NCBI GenBank assembly: GCA_017615635.1
Contig: JAFZZR010000105.1
Coordinates: 1 to 34,569, forward strand
Direction of reading: 5' to 3'
Source: Lentisphaeria bacterium
GTDB taxonomy: Bacteria > Verrucomicrobiota > Lentisphaeria > Victivallales > UBA1829
DNA length: 34,569 nt
Shown here: piece after piece, positions 24,126 to 32,633 of the stretch
Layout of the letters: the number at the start of each line of letters is the position of its first letter
Position numbering within the stretch: position 1 is the stretch's first letter
Position numbers and translations under genes: made by a program
The notes under the pieces: generated by a model
The model's database searches: none
Seen by the model: only the letters and a program-made list of their open reading frames with translations
Told to the model about the DNA's origin: nothing

Positions 24126-26411
24126 ATGGAGAACAAAGAACAAATCGCAATGAGGGTCCGCGAGCTGCGGACGCAGAAGCATCTGACGGTCGAGCAGGTC
24201 GCGGATTTTCTCGGCGTCAGCATCGAACAGTATGAATCCTACGAGAACGGCGAAAAGCAGGCCCCTTTCTCCATTTACTACAACCTCGCGGAACTGTTCG
24301 GTCTCGACGTCTCTTCCCTCATCAGCGGTGAAGCGCCCAACCTGGCCGTCTATACCGTGACCCGGAACGGCGGCGGATTCCCCCTGGTGCGCCGTCCCGG
24401 ATTCTCCTATCTGCATCAGGCCATCCGCATGAAGGACCGCACAGGCGAGCCGTTCATCGTGACGGCGCCCTGCGAAGACGAGAAAAAGCCGCTCCAGTAT
24501 TCCGACCACAACGGTCAGGAGTGCCTGCTGATCCTTTCGGGATCCATAGAAGTTTTCATCCACGGCAAGAAAGAGGTCCTGAAGGAAGGCGACAGCATGT
24601 ACTTCGACGGGCGGGAGCCCCATGCGATCCGGGCGACCGGAAATGCGCCCTGCCGCTTCTTCTCCATCGTCATGCACACGAAGAACGAGACCCCCCGCCC
24701 GGCCCGGTTCGCCTGCGAGGAAAAACCGGAAGAGGCGCCGAAGGAAGTCCATCAGGAACTTCTGTACCGGAAGTACATGAAAGAGGAATGGGACTCGGCG
24801 GGGAACCTGAAGCGTGTCCATTTCGACATCCCGGAGAATTTCAACTTCGCCTACGATGTTCTGGGCGTGCTTGCCGAAAAATGTCCGGACAAAGTGGCCA
24901 TGCGCTGGGTCTCCAAGGAAAAGGTCTGTCACGATTTCACGTTCCGGGAAATATACGAAAACAGCCTCCGGACCGCCAACTTCCTGTATTCTCTGGGAAT
25001 CCGCAAGGGCGACCGCGTGATCCTGGTTCTGAAGAGACACTATCAGTTCTGGTTCGTGCTCAATGCGCTCCATATGATCGGTGCGGTGGCGATCCCCGCC
25101 TCCTGCCAGATGACCGCCCACGACTTCGAATACCGCTTCCAAAAGGCGGACGTCCAGTATGTGATCTGTTCCGCCGACGGCGGGATCACCGATGAAGTGG
25201 ATGCGGCGGCCGCGAAAACCGGAGTCCGCCTCAAACTTTCCGTGAACGGGAAGAAGGACGGCTGGCTCGATTTCGATGCGCTGTATCCGAATTTCAGTCC
25301 GGACTTCCCCCGTCCCGCCGATCAGAAGAGCACCGATCCCATGCTGGTCTTCTTCAGCTCGGGAACCACGGGCTATCCCAAAATGGTGGAACACGACTAC
25401 TCGTATCCGCTGGGACATATCATGACGGCACGCCACTGGCACAACGTGGATCCCGCGGGGCTCCACTTCACGGTGGCCGATACCGGATGGGGCAAGGCGC
25501 TCTGGGGCAAGATCTACGGACAGTGGCTCTGCGAAGCGGGCGTATTCACCTACGACTTCGACCGTTTCCACGCCGCCGATCTCCTGCCCATGTTCAAGGA
25601 GCACGGGATCACCACCTTCTGCGCGCCGCCCACCATCTTCCGCTTCATGGTCAAGGAGGATCTTTCCAAGTACGATTTCTCCACGCTCAAGCATGTGACC
25701 ACGGCCGGAGAGGCCATGCCGCCCGAAGTCAGCGAAGCCTTCGCACGGGTTTCGGGTCAGCTCCCCTACGAGGGATTCGGACAGACGGAGACCACCATGC
25801 TCATCGGAACGCTTGCCGGCATGAAGCCGCGCCCCGGATCCATGGGCAAACCCAATCCCCAGTTCGAGGTCGCGCTCCTGGATTCGGACGGCAAACCCGT
25901 CGCCACCGGCGATACCGGCGAGATCTGCGTCCGCGCTCCCGAGCCCGGCTCGGTCGGACAGCCTCCCTGCGGTCTCTTCCGCTGCTACCTGAAGTCTCCG
26001 GAGGATACGGCGAAGGTCTGGCACGACGGCTACTATCATACGGGCGATCTGGCCTGGCAGGACGAAGACGGCTACTTCTGGTATGAAGGCCGGGCGGATG
26101 ACATCATCAAGACCTCCGGCTACCGGGTGGGCCCCTTCGAAGTGGAAAGCGTGCTCATGGAGCTTCCGTACATTCTGGAATGCGCCGTTACGGGCGTACC
26201 CGATCCGGTCCGCGGAAAAGTCGTCAAGGCCACCGTGGTGCTGGTCAAGGGGAAAGAAAGCTCGGACGAGCTCGCACAGGAGATCAAGGACTACGTGAAG
26301 ACCCACACGGCTCCTTATAAATATCCCCGGATCATCGAATTCGTGGATGAACTTCCCAAGACCGTCAACGGCAAGATCCGCCGGGCGGCCATCCGGGATA
26401 AAAACGCCTGA
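24126..26411 (+). CDS. XRE-cupin-acyl-CoA synthetase fusion protein
   Basis: The 761-residue protein has three parts. Residues about 8-66 are an XRE-type helix-turn-helix (MRVRELRTQKHLTVEQVADF, then LGVSIEQYESYENG). Residues about 105-185 are a cupin (EGDSMYFDGREPHAIRAT), expected to bind a small ligand or metal. From about 235 to the end is an ANL-family ligase: FFSSGTTGYPKMVEH (409-423), GFGQTETT, then YHTGDLAWQDEDGYFWYEGR, DDIIKTSGYRVGPFEVE, and the catalytic Lys750 in TVNGKIRR. It should make acyl-AMP and acyl-CoA from a short or medium carboxylic acid. The class resembles medium-chain acyl-CoA synthetases. The ATG at 24126 has GAAGGA 9 nt upstream. The Ile-rich leader points to branched-chain acids, but substrate choice cannot be read. 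Confidence 0.9.
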   Translation: MENKEQIAMRVRELRTQKHLTVEQVADFLGVSIEQYESYENGEKQAPFSIYYNLAELFGLDVSSLISGEAPNLAVYTVTRNGGGFPLVRRPGFSYLHQAIRMKDRTGEPFIVTAPCEDEKKPLQYSDHNGQECLLILSGSIEVFIHGKKEVLKEGDSMYFDGREPHAIRATGNAPCRFFSIVMHTKNETPRPARFACEEKPEEAPKEVHQELLYRKYMKEEWDSAGNLKRVHFDIPENFNFAYDVLGVLAEKCPDKVAMRWVSKEKVCHDFTFREIYENSLRTANFLYSLGIRKGDRVILVLKRHYQFWFVLNALHMIGAVAIPASCQMTAHDFEYRFQKADVQYVICSADGGITDEVDAAAAKTGVRLKLSVNGKKDGWLDFDALYPNFSPDFPRPADQKSTDPMLVFFSSGTTGYPKMVEHDYSYPLGHIMTARHWHNVDPAGLHFTVADTGWGKALWGKIYGQWLCEAGVFTYDFDRFHAADLLPMFKEHGITTFCAPPTIFRFMVKEDLSKYDFSTLKHVTTAGEAMPPEVSEAFARVSGQLPYEGFGQTETTMLIGTLAGMKPRPGSMGKPNPQFEVALLDSDGKPVATGDTGEICVRAPEPGSVGQPPCGLFRCYLKSPEDTAKVWHDGYYHTGDLAWQDEDGYFWYEGRADDIIKTSGYRVGPFEVESVLMELPYILECAVTGVPDPVRGKVVKATVVLVKGKESSDELAQEIKDYVKTHTAPYKYPRIIEFVDELPKTVNGKIRRAAIRDKNA

Positions 26412-26440
26412 TCTTTCCCAAAACTTCGGAGAATGCAGCG

Positions 26441-26478
26441 GGGACCGGTTTGATTATCAAGCCGGTCCCGTGTATATT
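26441..26478 (+). promoter_or_regulatory. Promoter of mscS inside a 29-bp palindrome
   Basis: GGGACCGG (26441-26448) and CCGGTCCC (26462-26469) enclose TTGAT-T-ATCAA (26450-26460), so 26441-26469 is a near-perfect 29-bp palindrome with one T/G break. The candidate -35 TTGATT (26450-26455) lies at its centre, and TATATT (26473-26478) follows after 17 nt. It could be an operator, or a terminator stem of the synthetase gene, but no T-run follows. Confidence 0.5.
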
Positions 26479-26513
26479 ATAACCGGAAGGAACAAAAAAA
26501 GGGGAACTCCGTA

Positions 26514-27692
26514 ATGAAGAAGCCGTTCAATCCATTCAGCGTTTCCGCACTGGCGGACGAACTGGATCTTTTCATTTCCGAATGCTCACAGTGGCTTGAG
26601 GCGAACAGCCATCACATCGTCCGCGGCTGCGCGGGGATCGCCGTTACGCTGATCCTGTTTCTGCTTCTTCTGCTGGTCTTGAGAAAGGCGGTGGTTCCCC
26701 TGATCGCACGGAAACGGCCTTCCACGGCGGAAACGATCCGGGCGGTATCGGTTCCCTTCTCCCTTCTGCTGCTTTGGTCGGGACTCTCCGTCAGCGCGGA
26801 TCTGATGAATCTTCCGGACCGGCTCGACCTGGCCCTGGACAAGGTCTTCTGTGCGCTTATGATCTTTACGGTTCTGACGCTGGTTCTGCATGGCGTACGG
26901 TGTACGGCGGAGATCCTTACGGAACGCTTTCTGAGGAAAGATCCCGACGCCTACGGAATGAACAAGCTCCTGCTGGATCTCTCGCACAGCCTCATCCGCC
27001 TGGGTGCCTGGAGTCTGGCCGTCTTCTTCATCCTTCAGAATGTTTTCCGGATGAATGTAACACATCTTCTGGTCAGCGCGGGCGTACTGGGACTGGCGGT
27101 GGCGTTCGCCGCGCAGAACACGGTGGCGAATCTCTTCGGCGCCTTCTCCATCCTCGGATGCAAACTCTTCAAGGTGGGCGACTGGATCCGCGTCAACAAG
27201 ACGGAAGGGATCGTGGAACGGATCGGATTCCGCAGCGTACGGATCCGGGCCTTCGAGGGACGGCTCATCGACATCCCGAACAGGCTCATTGCCGATTCTC
27301 AGGTGGAGAATTTCAGCAACCGCGAATACTGGCGTGAACACTTCACCTTCGGGCTGGTCTATCAGACCGGGCACGAAAAAATCGAACTGGCCCGGAGCAT
27401 TCTGCAGGAGACCGGACGCGATCTGGCGGATCTCCTGGCGCCGGGCAGGCCCGTCCGGTTCGATTTCCTTCAGATGGATCCCTCTTCGCTGAATGTCGAC
27501 GGATATGTCTGGTTCCGCGTTTCCGACTGGTATGCCATGCGGTCCGCCCGGGGCCGCTTCAATTCGGAAGTCCTCCGCCGTTTCAACGAAGCCGGCCTCG
27601 AATTCGCCTATCCCACCAGCACCGTGTTTCTCCGGGAAGAAAAGAGTCCGGCAGATTCACCTGACCGGCCGGACTCCTCACCGAAAAGATGA
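26514..27692 (+). CDS. MscS-type mechanosensitive channel
   Basis: The 392-residue inner-membrane protein opens under membrane tension to release solutes after osmotic downshock. I see an N-terminal soluble stretch, membrane helices near 39-66, 79-97, 109-131 and 155-177, and the pore-lining helix TM3 at about 182-214 (VLGLAVAFAAQNTVANLFGA). The beta domain starts at GDWIRVNKTEGIVERIGFRS, including the typical P-N motif (IDIPNRLI), and the C-terminal alpha/beta domain follows. It has more helices than E. coli MscS (three), like medium-length YbdG/YbiO-type members. Its last 15 bp overlap the convergent GH106-like gene, and that gene's terminator lies in its coding end. Confidence 0.93.
   Translation: MKKPFNPFSVSALADELDLFISECSQWLEANSHHIVRGCAGIAVTLILFLLLLLVLRKAVVPLIARKRPSTAETIRAVSVPFSLLLLWSGLSVSADLMNLPDRLDLALDKVFCALMIFTVLTLVLHGVRCTAEILTERFLRKDPDAYGMNKLLLDLSHSLIRLGAWSLAVFFILQNVFRMNVTHLLVSAGVLGLAVAFAAQNTVANLFGAFSILGCKLFKVGDWIRVNKTEGIVERIGFRSVRIRAFEGRLIDIPNRLIADSQVENFSNREYWREHFTFGLVYQTGHEKIELARSILQETGRDLADLLAPGRPVRFDFLQMDPSSLNVDGYVWFRVSDWYAMRSARGRFNSEVLRRFNEAGLEFAYPTSTVFLREEKSPADSPDRPDSSPKR
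27640..27676 (-). terminator. Terminator of the GH106-like gene within mscS coding DNA
   Basis: GAGTCCGGC (27644-27652) pairs with GCCGGACTC (27668-27676), a perfect 9-bp stem. On the minus strand it is followed by TTTTCTT. It lies just beyond the GH106-like stop codon (27678), wholly inside the 3' coding end of mscS. Confidence 0.7.
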
Positions 27693-30600
27693 AGCCGACC
27701 CGTTCTGTCTGCTTTCCGTCCGGCGAAGGATCGGAGCAGACAGCAATCCGCAAGGGACAAGTTGTCTCGTTTTTACGGCCAGCATCTTGAATTGAGCGGG
27801 TCCGGTCCATTCCGGCCAGGCTGTTGCGGCGTAGAACGGCCCCATGGCATTGCGGCGGCTGCCGTAGACGGTGATCGCGATTTCATGGACTCCTTCGGGC
27901 AGTTCTGTCCGGCAGGGCGGCCACGGAAGAAGCTTTTCCGGGCCGTTGTCGATGCGCACGCCGAGCAGGATTCCCCGCCACTCGGGAAGTTCCAGTGCAG
28001 CGCCGCCGGACGGGACCTTGACTTGACGGATATAGGTAACATTGCCTGCGAAGAAGGGAAGGCCCTGTCTGCACCAGTCGCCGAGTTCAAGAGTCTCCGG
28101 CATTTTCACGATTGCTTCCGTGCTGTCCACCCCGAAACGGCCCAGAAGAAAAAGGGATTCCAGACCGGGCAGATTTTCATGATATTTCGAGCGCAGGATC
28201 AGAATGTTTTCTCCCCGTTTCAATTTCCGGACGGGGATCTGCACACATTTCATGCAGCGGTCACACCACCAGCCGTCGATCCGGGCGTCCAGTTTGCAGC
28301 CATTGAGTTCGAATTGATAAAATTCGGGATGCTCAAGCGCAAGACGGCAGTCTCCTGCCGGAAGATCCTGTATCCGGATATGGTACACAAGTTCAAGAGG
28401 AATCTCCCTTTCCGGCGGTGTCTCTTTCCGCAGCCACGGCTGAACCATGGCCCCGCCGCGAGGCTGTTTGCCCAGATATTTCCGGAGTTCATCATCCAGT
28501 TTCAGTATGAATGTATTTTTCCCCTTTTTCCGGGAATCGGCGCACCAGTCGGCATGATCCAGCACCAGCACGTTGGGCTCACTGAGTTCATAGTTCCAGC
28601 CGGAGACAGACAATCTGTGCAGTATCCTTCCGGGAACTTTTTTTCCGGAGGCAACGGTTTCACCGGGATTTTCCCCCGTAATCAGGAACAGATGCGACTC
28701 GAGTTCCTCAAACGAAGTGCGGAAACGATACTGCCCCTGCCGATAATCCGCCTTCACCGGTGATACGGTCCCGTCGAGCGGATTCAGTTCATAGACTTTT
28801 CCGGATCGCGGGACCGTTACGGCAATCTCTGCCGAAGGAAATTTCAGCTTGCGGTCCCGTACCATACGGTCCTTCTGCATTTTTGATGAATCGAATTGTT
28901 CTCCGTAATTGCAGAGAAAAAGCGCATAGCCGTGTCCGGTATCGGAAAGGCGGGCCAGCACCGGCCCGATCTGATGTCCGGCCGGATCGGATACGGAAAC
29001 ACGGCGTGCCGCCTTTTCAAGCAGCGGGACGGCCCCGGAAAGAGAAGCACGTTCGAATGCGGCAAAGATTTCCGCCGGACGTTCCGAACGTTCTCCATCC
29101 AGATAAACCGGCGGAGCATCCAGATAAACGACCGTGCCCCCTTTTGCGGCAAACTTCCGCAGCAGTTCGAGCGTAGAGGACCGGATCGTGCGGAGATGCG
29201 GGACCAGTACGGCGCGGTAGGCGGCGCGATTGATGACGAATGTATTTTTTTCGATCCGGCCGTACCGGGCAATTATATCTTCATCTCCGAACTCGAAATC
29301 CAGTTTTTGCGCCAGCAGCGTATCGGTTACGCGGATAAACTGCCGTTCCAGGGATTTTGCCATGGATTGAAGAAGTGAAAGCGGTACCGGAGTCATCTCC
29401 ATCCAGGCGGATTCCACCGGATGGATCACCAGCAGATCGCAAATTTCCACACCTTCCGACATCACGGCCCCGAGTCTGCCGAAATAATCCTCGACGATAC
29501 GATACTTGTCCCACCACGAGGACTGGTAGGAGATACTGGCGGGATAGTCCCGTTTTGCTTCTGCTTCGGCGGAATACCAGGCCAGATGCTGACAGCGGAC
29601 GTTGATCCCGAGCGCATACTGCCAGTCGCCGAGGGCCTTGTGCCCGGCGAACGGGAAATCCCATCCGGTGCAGCCGTAAGTCTCCGATATCCGCCACCGA
29701 CGTCCGAACTGATGCGCCATCGAGGAACACTGCTTGGCCGTGTTGAATACGCGCCGATGTTCGGTCAGCAGGTCGATACCCGGAGACTGCATGTGCTCGT
29801 AGAAGCGCATGACGGAACCGACGAACAGCGTTTGCAGAAGAGTATCTTCCAGCAGCACGTGTCCGGTCATCCGGATATCGTGACGGCCGCACCAGTCGCC
29901 GATGGTTTTGGAGAATGCGGTGCAGAAGAGTTCGGTCATCAGGTCGTAATAATGCATCCGCACTCGGGAATATTTCCGTACGGACGAAAAAAAGATTTCC
30001 GGCAGATGTTCCAGCACATCATATCCGAATCGGTCTCGAAATTTTTCCGGCAAGGCCTCGGTCCACGGCAGGGCCAGCAGATGCTGTCCCCAGGTCCAGC
30101 AGTTCGGCTCGTCGGTAAAGACAGTCGGCACGGTCTTGCCGAACTCGCGTCCGACTTCCCGGTAATAGGCATCGTGAGTAACTTCGACAAACCTGCGGAC
30201 GGCCTCGGGATTCAGCGTATCCAAATAGGTTTCGCCATTGAACCAGGAGGATTTCTCCATTGTTTTCACGCAGAACCGCACCAGAGTCCGGCCCCGGCCC
30301 GTCTTGAAATGAGCAGAAGACGAAATTTTCCGCGGGGAAACGACGTTCAGCGTGCCGTCCTCGAATTTTCCCGAAACGACTGCCGAATACCAGGCCAGCG
30401 TTTCGCCGGATTCACTTGCTTTCCGGGCATCGGCGGCACGGCGGAAAAATTCCACCCGGCAGAAGCGTCCCTTATAACGGTCATCGCTCGTCACCAGGGA
30501 CCCGGCCGCACCGGAGGGCCAGCGGTCCTCGTCATACAGATTCGCCTGCAAGCCGAGCTTTTTTGCTTCGTTCACGCAGACTTTGATGCAGTCGAACCAC

Positions 30601-30788
30601 ACTTTGCTCAAGTACGGAGTATTCAGTCCGACCCGGGCGTGCATAAAAAATCCGCCCAGTCCCATTTCCTTGAAGATCCGTATCTGGCGGATCAGTTCTT
30701 CGGAGTCGAGTTCCGCATTCCACGCCCAGAACGGAGCGCCCCGGAACTCCGCACCCGGCGTCCGGAAATTCTTCATCATTTTCCGCAT
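27678..30788 (-). CDS. GH106-like glycosyl hydrolase
   Basis: The 1036-residue protein lacks a signal peptide. It opens with the segment typical of the GH106-like (alpha-L-rhamnosidase) barrel: GAPFWAWNAELDSEEL, then IRIFKEMGLGGFFMHARVGL and LGLQANLYDEDRWPSGAAGG-like sequence (here ending GAAGSL). A later TVFTDEPNCWTWG carries a candidate catalytic Asp/Glu pair. A beta-galactosidase-like trimerisation/Rossmann-type domain appears around 480-650, and the C terminus (about 760-1010) looks like beta-sandwich GH2-type sugar-binding domains. Related proteins in Lentisphaerota are annotated simply as glycosyl hydrolase; substrate is unproven. AAAGGAAAG lies just before the ATG. The gene follows the oxidoreductase gene in the same direction but beyond its terminator. 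Confidence 0.82.
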   Translation of the reverse strand: MRKMMKNFRTPGAEFRGAPFWAWNAELDSEELIRQIRIFKEMGLGGFFMHARVGLNTPYLSKVWFDCIKVCVNEAKKLGLQANLYDEDRWPSGAAGSLVTSDDRYKGRFCRVEFFRRAADARKASESGETLAWYSAVVSGKFEDGTLNVVSPRKISSSAHFKTGRGRTLVRFCVKTMEKSSWFNGETYLDTLNPEAVRRFVEVTHDAYYREVGREFGKTVPTVFTDEPNCWTWGQHLLALPWTEALPEKFRDRFGYDVLEHLPEIFFSSVRKYSRVRMHYYDLMTELFCTAFSKTIGDWCGRHDIRMTGHVLLEDTLLQTLFVGSVMRFYEHMQSPGIDLLTEHRRVFNTAKQCSSMAHQFGRRWRISETYGCTGWDFPFAGHKALGDWQYALGINVRCQHLAWYSAEAEAKRDYPASISYQSSWWDKYRIVEDYFGRLGAVMSEGVEICDLLVIHPVESAWMEMTPVPLSLLQSMAKSLERQFIRVTDTLLAQKLDFEFGDEDIIARYGRIEKNTFVINRAAYRAVLVPHLRTIRSSTLELLRKFAAKGGTVVYLDAPPVYLDGERSERPAEIFAAFERASLSGAVPLLEKAARRVSVSDPAGHQIGPVLARLSDTGHGYALFLCNYGEQFDSSKMQKDRMVRDRKLKFPSAEIAVTVPRSGKVYELNPLDGTVSPVKADYRQGQYRFRTSFEELESHLFLITGENPGETVASGKKVPGRILHRLSVSGWNYELSEPNVLVLDHADWCADSRKKGKNTFILKLDDELRKYLGKQPRGGAMVQPWLRKETPPEREIPLELVYHIRIQDLPAGDCRLALEHPEFYQFELNGCKLDARIDGWWCDRCMKCVQIPVRKLKRGENILILRSKYHENLPGLESLFLLGRFGVDSTEAIVKMPETLELGDWCRQGLPFFAGNVTYIRQVKVPSGGAALELPEWRGILLGVRIDNGPEKLLPWPPCRTELPEGVHEIAITVYGSRRNAMGPFYAATAWPEWTGPAQFKMLAVKTRQLVPCGLLSAPILRRTESRQNGSASSFR
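27705..27743 (+). terminator. Hairpin after mscS within the GH106-like coding end
   Basis: CTGTCTGC (27705-27712) pairs with GCAGACAG (27736-27743), with an inner TCCG/CGGA. It is placed just after the mscS stop, inside the opposite gene. No T-run follows, so it may only protect the mRNA end. Confidence 0.35.
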
Positions 30789-30856
30789 CGAAACTTTCCT
30801 TTCCGCTTGTTCATGAGAAACGGGATCATCCGCATCTTTCGCTACAGGAACGCCCT

Positions 30857-30894
30857 GAAAAAATGAGCCGTCTCCGCTGTTGCGGGGAGACGGC
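30857..30894 (-). terminator. Intrinsic terminator after the oxidoreductase gene
   Basis: GCCGTCTCCGC (30867-30877) pairs with GCGGGGAGACGGC (30882-30894, with two extra G residues bulged). On the minus strand the stem is followed by TCATTTTTTC. It lies about 35 nt after the stop of the Gfo/Idh/MocA gene and about 70 nt before the GH106-like start. Confidence 0.8.
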
Positions 30895-30929
30895 CCACCG
30901 TTTTGCCGAAAAGCGTCCAGTTGTCAGGT

Positions 30930-32456
30930 TCAGAGTTTGATGTCCCAGCCGTTGCGGTTATAGGGACGCTTGAGCCAGGCGGGATCGCCCGTGCCGTTGG
31001 CGAACGTGCACTTGACCGGATCCCAATCGAATCCGGTGTCGTACACATAGCTCATGTTGCAGAGCTGGCAGAGGATGGCGGCGCGGGCTCCGGTTTCCGC
31101 GGGCGTGGCCGTTATTTCACGGGAAATGCAGCAGTCGATGAAGTTCTGCTCGTGAAGCGCGCTCTTGTAGAGCTGCACGGGCGCCTTGTCCAGCTTGAAG
31201 TATTTGTCGAGCTGATCCAGGCTGGCGGCCAGCGAATTGTCCTTCCTCTGCGAGGGATCGAATCCGTAATTCTGCCCGAGGCAGGCCGCGATCTTCTTCA
31301 TCTTGCTGAAGGAGGCGTCTTCGAGCGCCTTCCGGATGGCTGCCGTGGGCTTCACGCCGCGGCCCAGCCAGACCGCGATGCGTCCGCGATTGACGGCCAC
31401 GATTCCCTTGGTCCCGTAGAAAACCGTTCCCCAGGTGCCGAAGGGATTATGGAAGATGGTCGTTCCGTTGGCCATGATGAATTTCATGCCGAACTGACGG
31501 CGTCCGCCGTGATACGGGTTCACAGAGTGAGGTTCTTCCGAGCAGATCACTTTCACCGGGCCGGATTTATCCAGGTTCAAGCCCCACTGGGCGATATCCA
31601 GATGATGGGCTCCCCAGTCGCCGTTGTAGCCGGTTCCGTAGTTGTCGTCGAACCGCCAGAACATGGGATAGAACTTGTTCACGCCGCGGGGCGCGCACTG
31701 GTCGGAATAGGGAGACCAGGGAGCCGGGCCCAGCCACATATCCCAGTCCACATCGGCATTGGGGGCGGATTCGACCTTGACGCTCTGGACCTTCTTGCCG
31801 GGGCCGTCCCACTGGCAGAAGAAACGGTGCGGATGAGAGGGACCGCCCAGATTCGCGATGAAATCGGATATGTTCTTGTTGTTCTGCGCGGAGGCGTTCC
31901 CGTAGTTGCAGTCGACGTACTTGACATCGCCGATGAATCCGTTGCGGACGATCATGCAGGCGGTGCGGAACTCGCGCCAGGAGCGCTGCATGGATCCGGT
32001 CTGGAACACCCGCTTGAATTTCTTCTGCGCCTTCATGACGAGAATGGATTCTTCCACGGAATAAGTCAGCGGCTTCTCGCAGTACACGTCCTTGCCGGCC
32101 TTCATGGCGGCGCAGGCAATGTAGGCATGCCAGTGGTCGGGCGTGGCGATGCACACGGCATCGATTTCCTCATCGGCAAGAATATCCCGGAAATCGGCCA
32201 CAGCCTTGCATTTCGCCAGCTTCGACTTCCGGTTCTCGCGGTAGAACTTGTTCACAAACTCCGTCCCGGCCTCACGGCGGACACGGTCGCAGTCGCAGAC
32301 CGCTTTCACGATCACGCTGTCCTGCTTGATGAAATTCGGGATCAGGACTGTCCGTGCCTGAATTCCGTAGCCGATGAAGGCAAGACGAATCTTCTTCGCT
32401 TCGGGCTGCACTTTCACAGTTTTCCGGGCGACCGCTTTTTTTCCGGCTTTTGCCAT
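30930..32456 (-). CDS. Gfo/Idh/MocA-family oxidoreductase
   Basis: The 508-residue protein has a Lys-rich N-terminal tail, then the Rossmann fold IRLAFIGYGIQAR (about 23-35), the IDAVCIATPDHWHAYIA segment and the CEKPL motif (Lys as catalytic/binding residue). The C-terminal domain carries GDWGAHHLDIAQWG, with the conserved Asp-His-His-Asp pattern of sugar dehydrogenases of this family. Such enzymes oxidise or epimerise sugars with tightly bound or free NAD(P). Members with this long middle insertion (SHPHRFFCQWDGPG to SDQCAPRG) are numerous in PVC bacteria near glycosidase genes. There is no Tat signal, unlike many relatives. It has its own promoter and terminator. Confidence 0.92.
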   Translation of the reverse strand: MAKAGKKAVARKTVKVQPEAKKIRLAFIGYGIQARTVLIPNFIKQDSVIVKAVCDCDRVRREAGTEFVNKFYRENRKSKLAKCKAVADFRDILADEEIDAVCIATPDHWHAYIACAAMKAGKDVYCEKPLTYSVEESILVMKAQKKFKRVFQTGSMQRSWREFRTACMIVRNGFIGDVKYVDCNYGNASAQNNKNISDFIANLGGPSHPHRFFCQWDGPGKKVQSVKVESAPNADVDWDMWLGPAPWSPYSDQCAPRGVNKFYPMFWRFDDNYGTGYNGDWGAHHLDIAQWGLNLDKSGPVKVICSEEPHSVNPYHGGRRQFGMKFIMANGTTIFHNPFGTWGTVFYGTKGIVAVNRGRIAVWLGRGVKPTAAIRKALEDASFSKMKKIAACLGQNYGFDPSQRKDNSLAASLDQLDKYFKLDKAPVQLYKSALHEQNFIDCCISREITATPAETGARAAILCQLCNMSYVYDTGFDWDPVKCTFANGTGDPAWLKRPYNRNGWDIKL

Positions 32457-32544
32457 TTACGGGAATCCTTCTGTTGAGGGTGAGCTCCCGCCTGAACCTT
32501 TCAGCCGCGAGACACGCCCCGATTTCGTTTGTACGACAGAGAAT

Positions 32545-32572
32545 ATTCTAGCACGCGATCGGCCTTTTTCAA
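32545..32572 (-). promoter_or_regulatory. Promoter of the oxidoreductase gene
   Basis: On the minus strand TTGAAA (32567-32572) and TAGAAT (32545-32550) are 16 nt apart, giving a leader of about 80 nt. The rest of 32573-32633 is very AT-rich with no gene; it may include the 3' end of the upstream secreted-protein transcript. Confidence 0.6.
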
Positions 32573-32633
32573 CAGTTTCAAATAGAAATTGTTAAAAAAT
32601 GAAAGATTTTGTCATATAAAAATCCCGTCCGCA

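Noticed and set aside
24006..26306. 766-codon antisense frame opposite the synthetase
   Set aside because: Shadow of a clear acyl-CoA synthetase; third-position GC bias removes stops on the complement.
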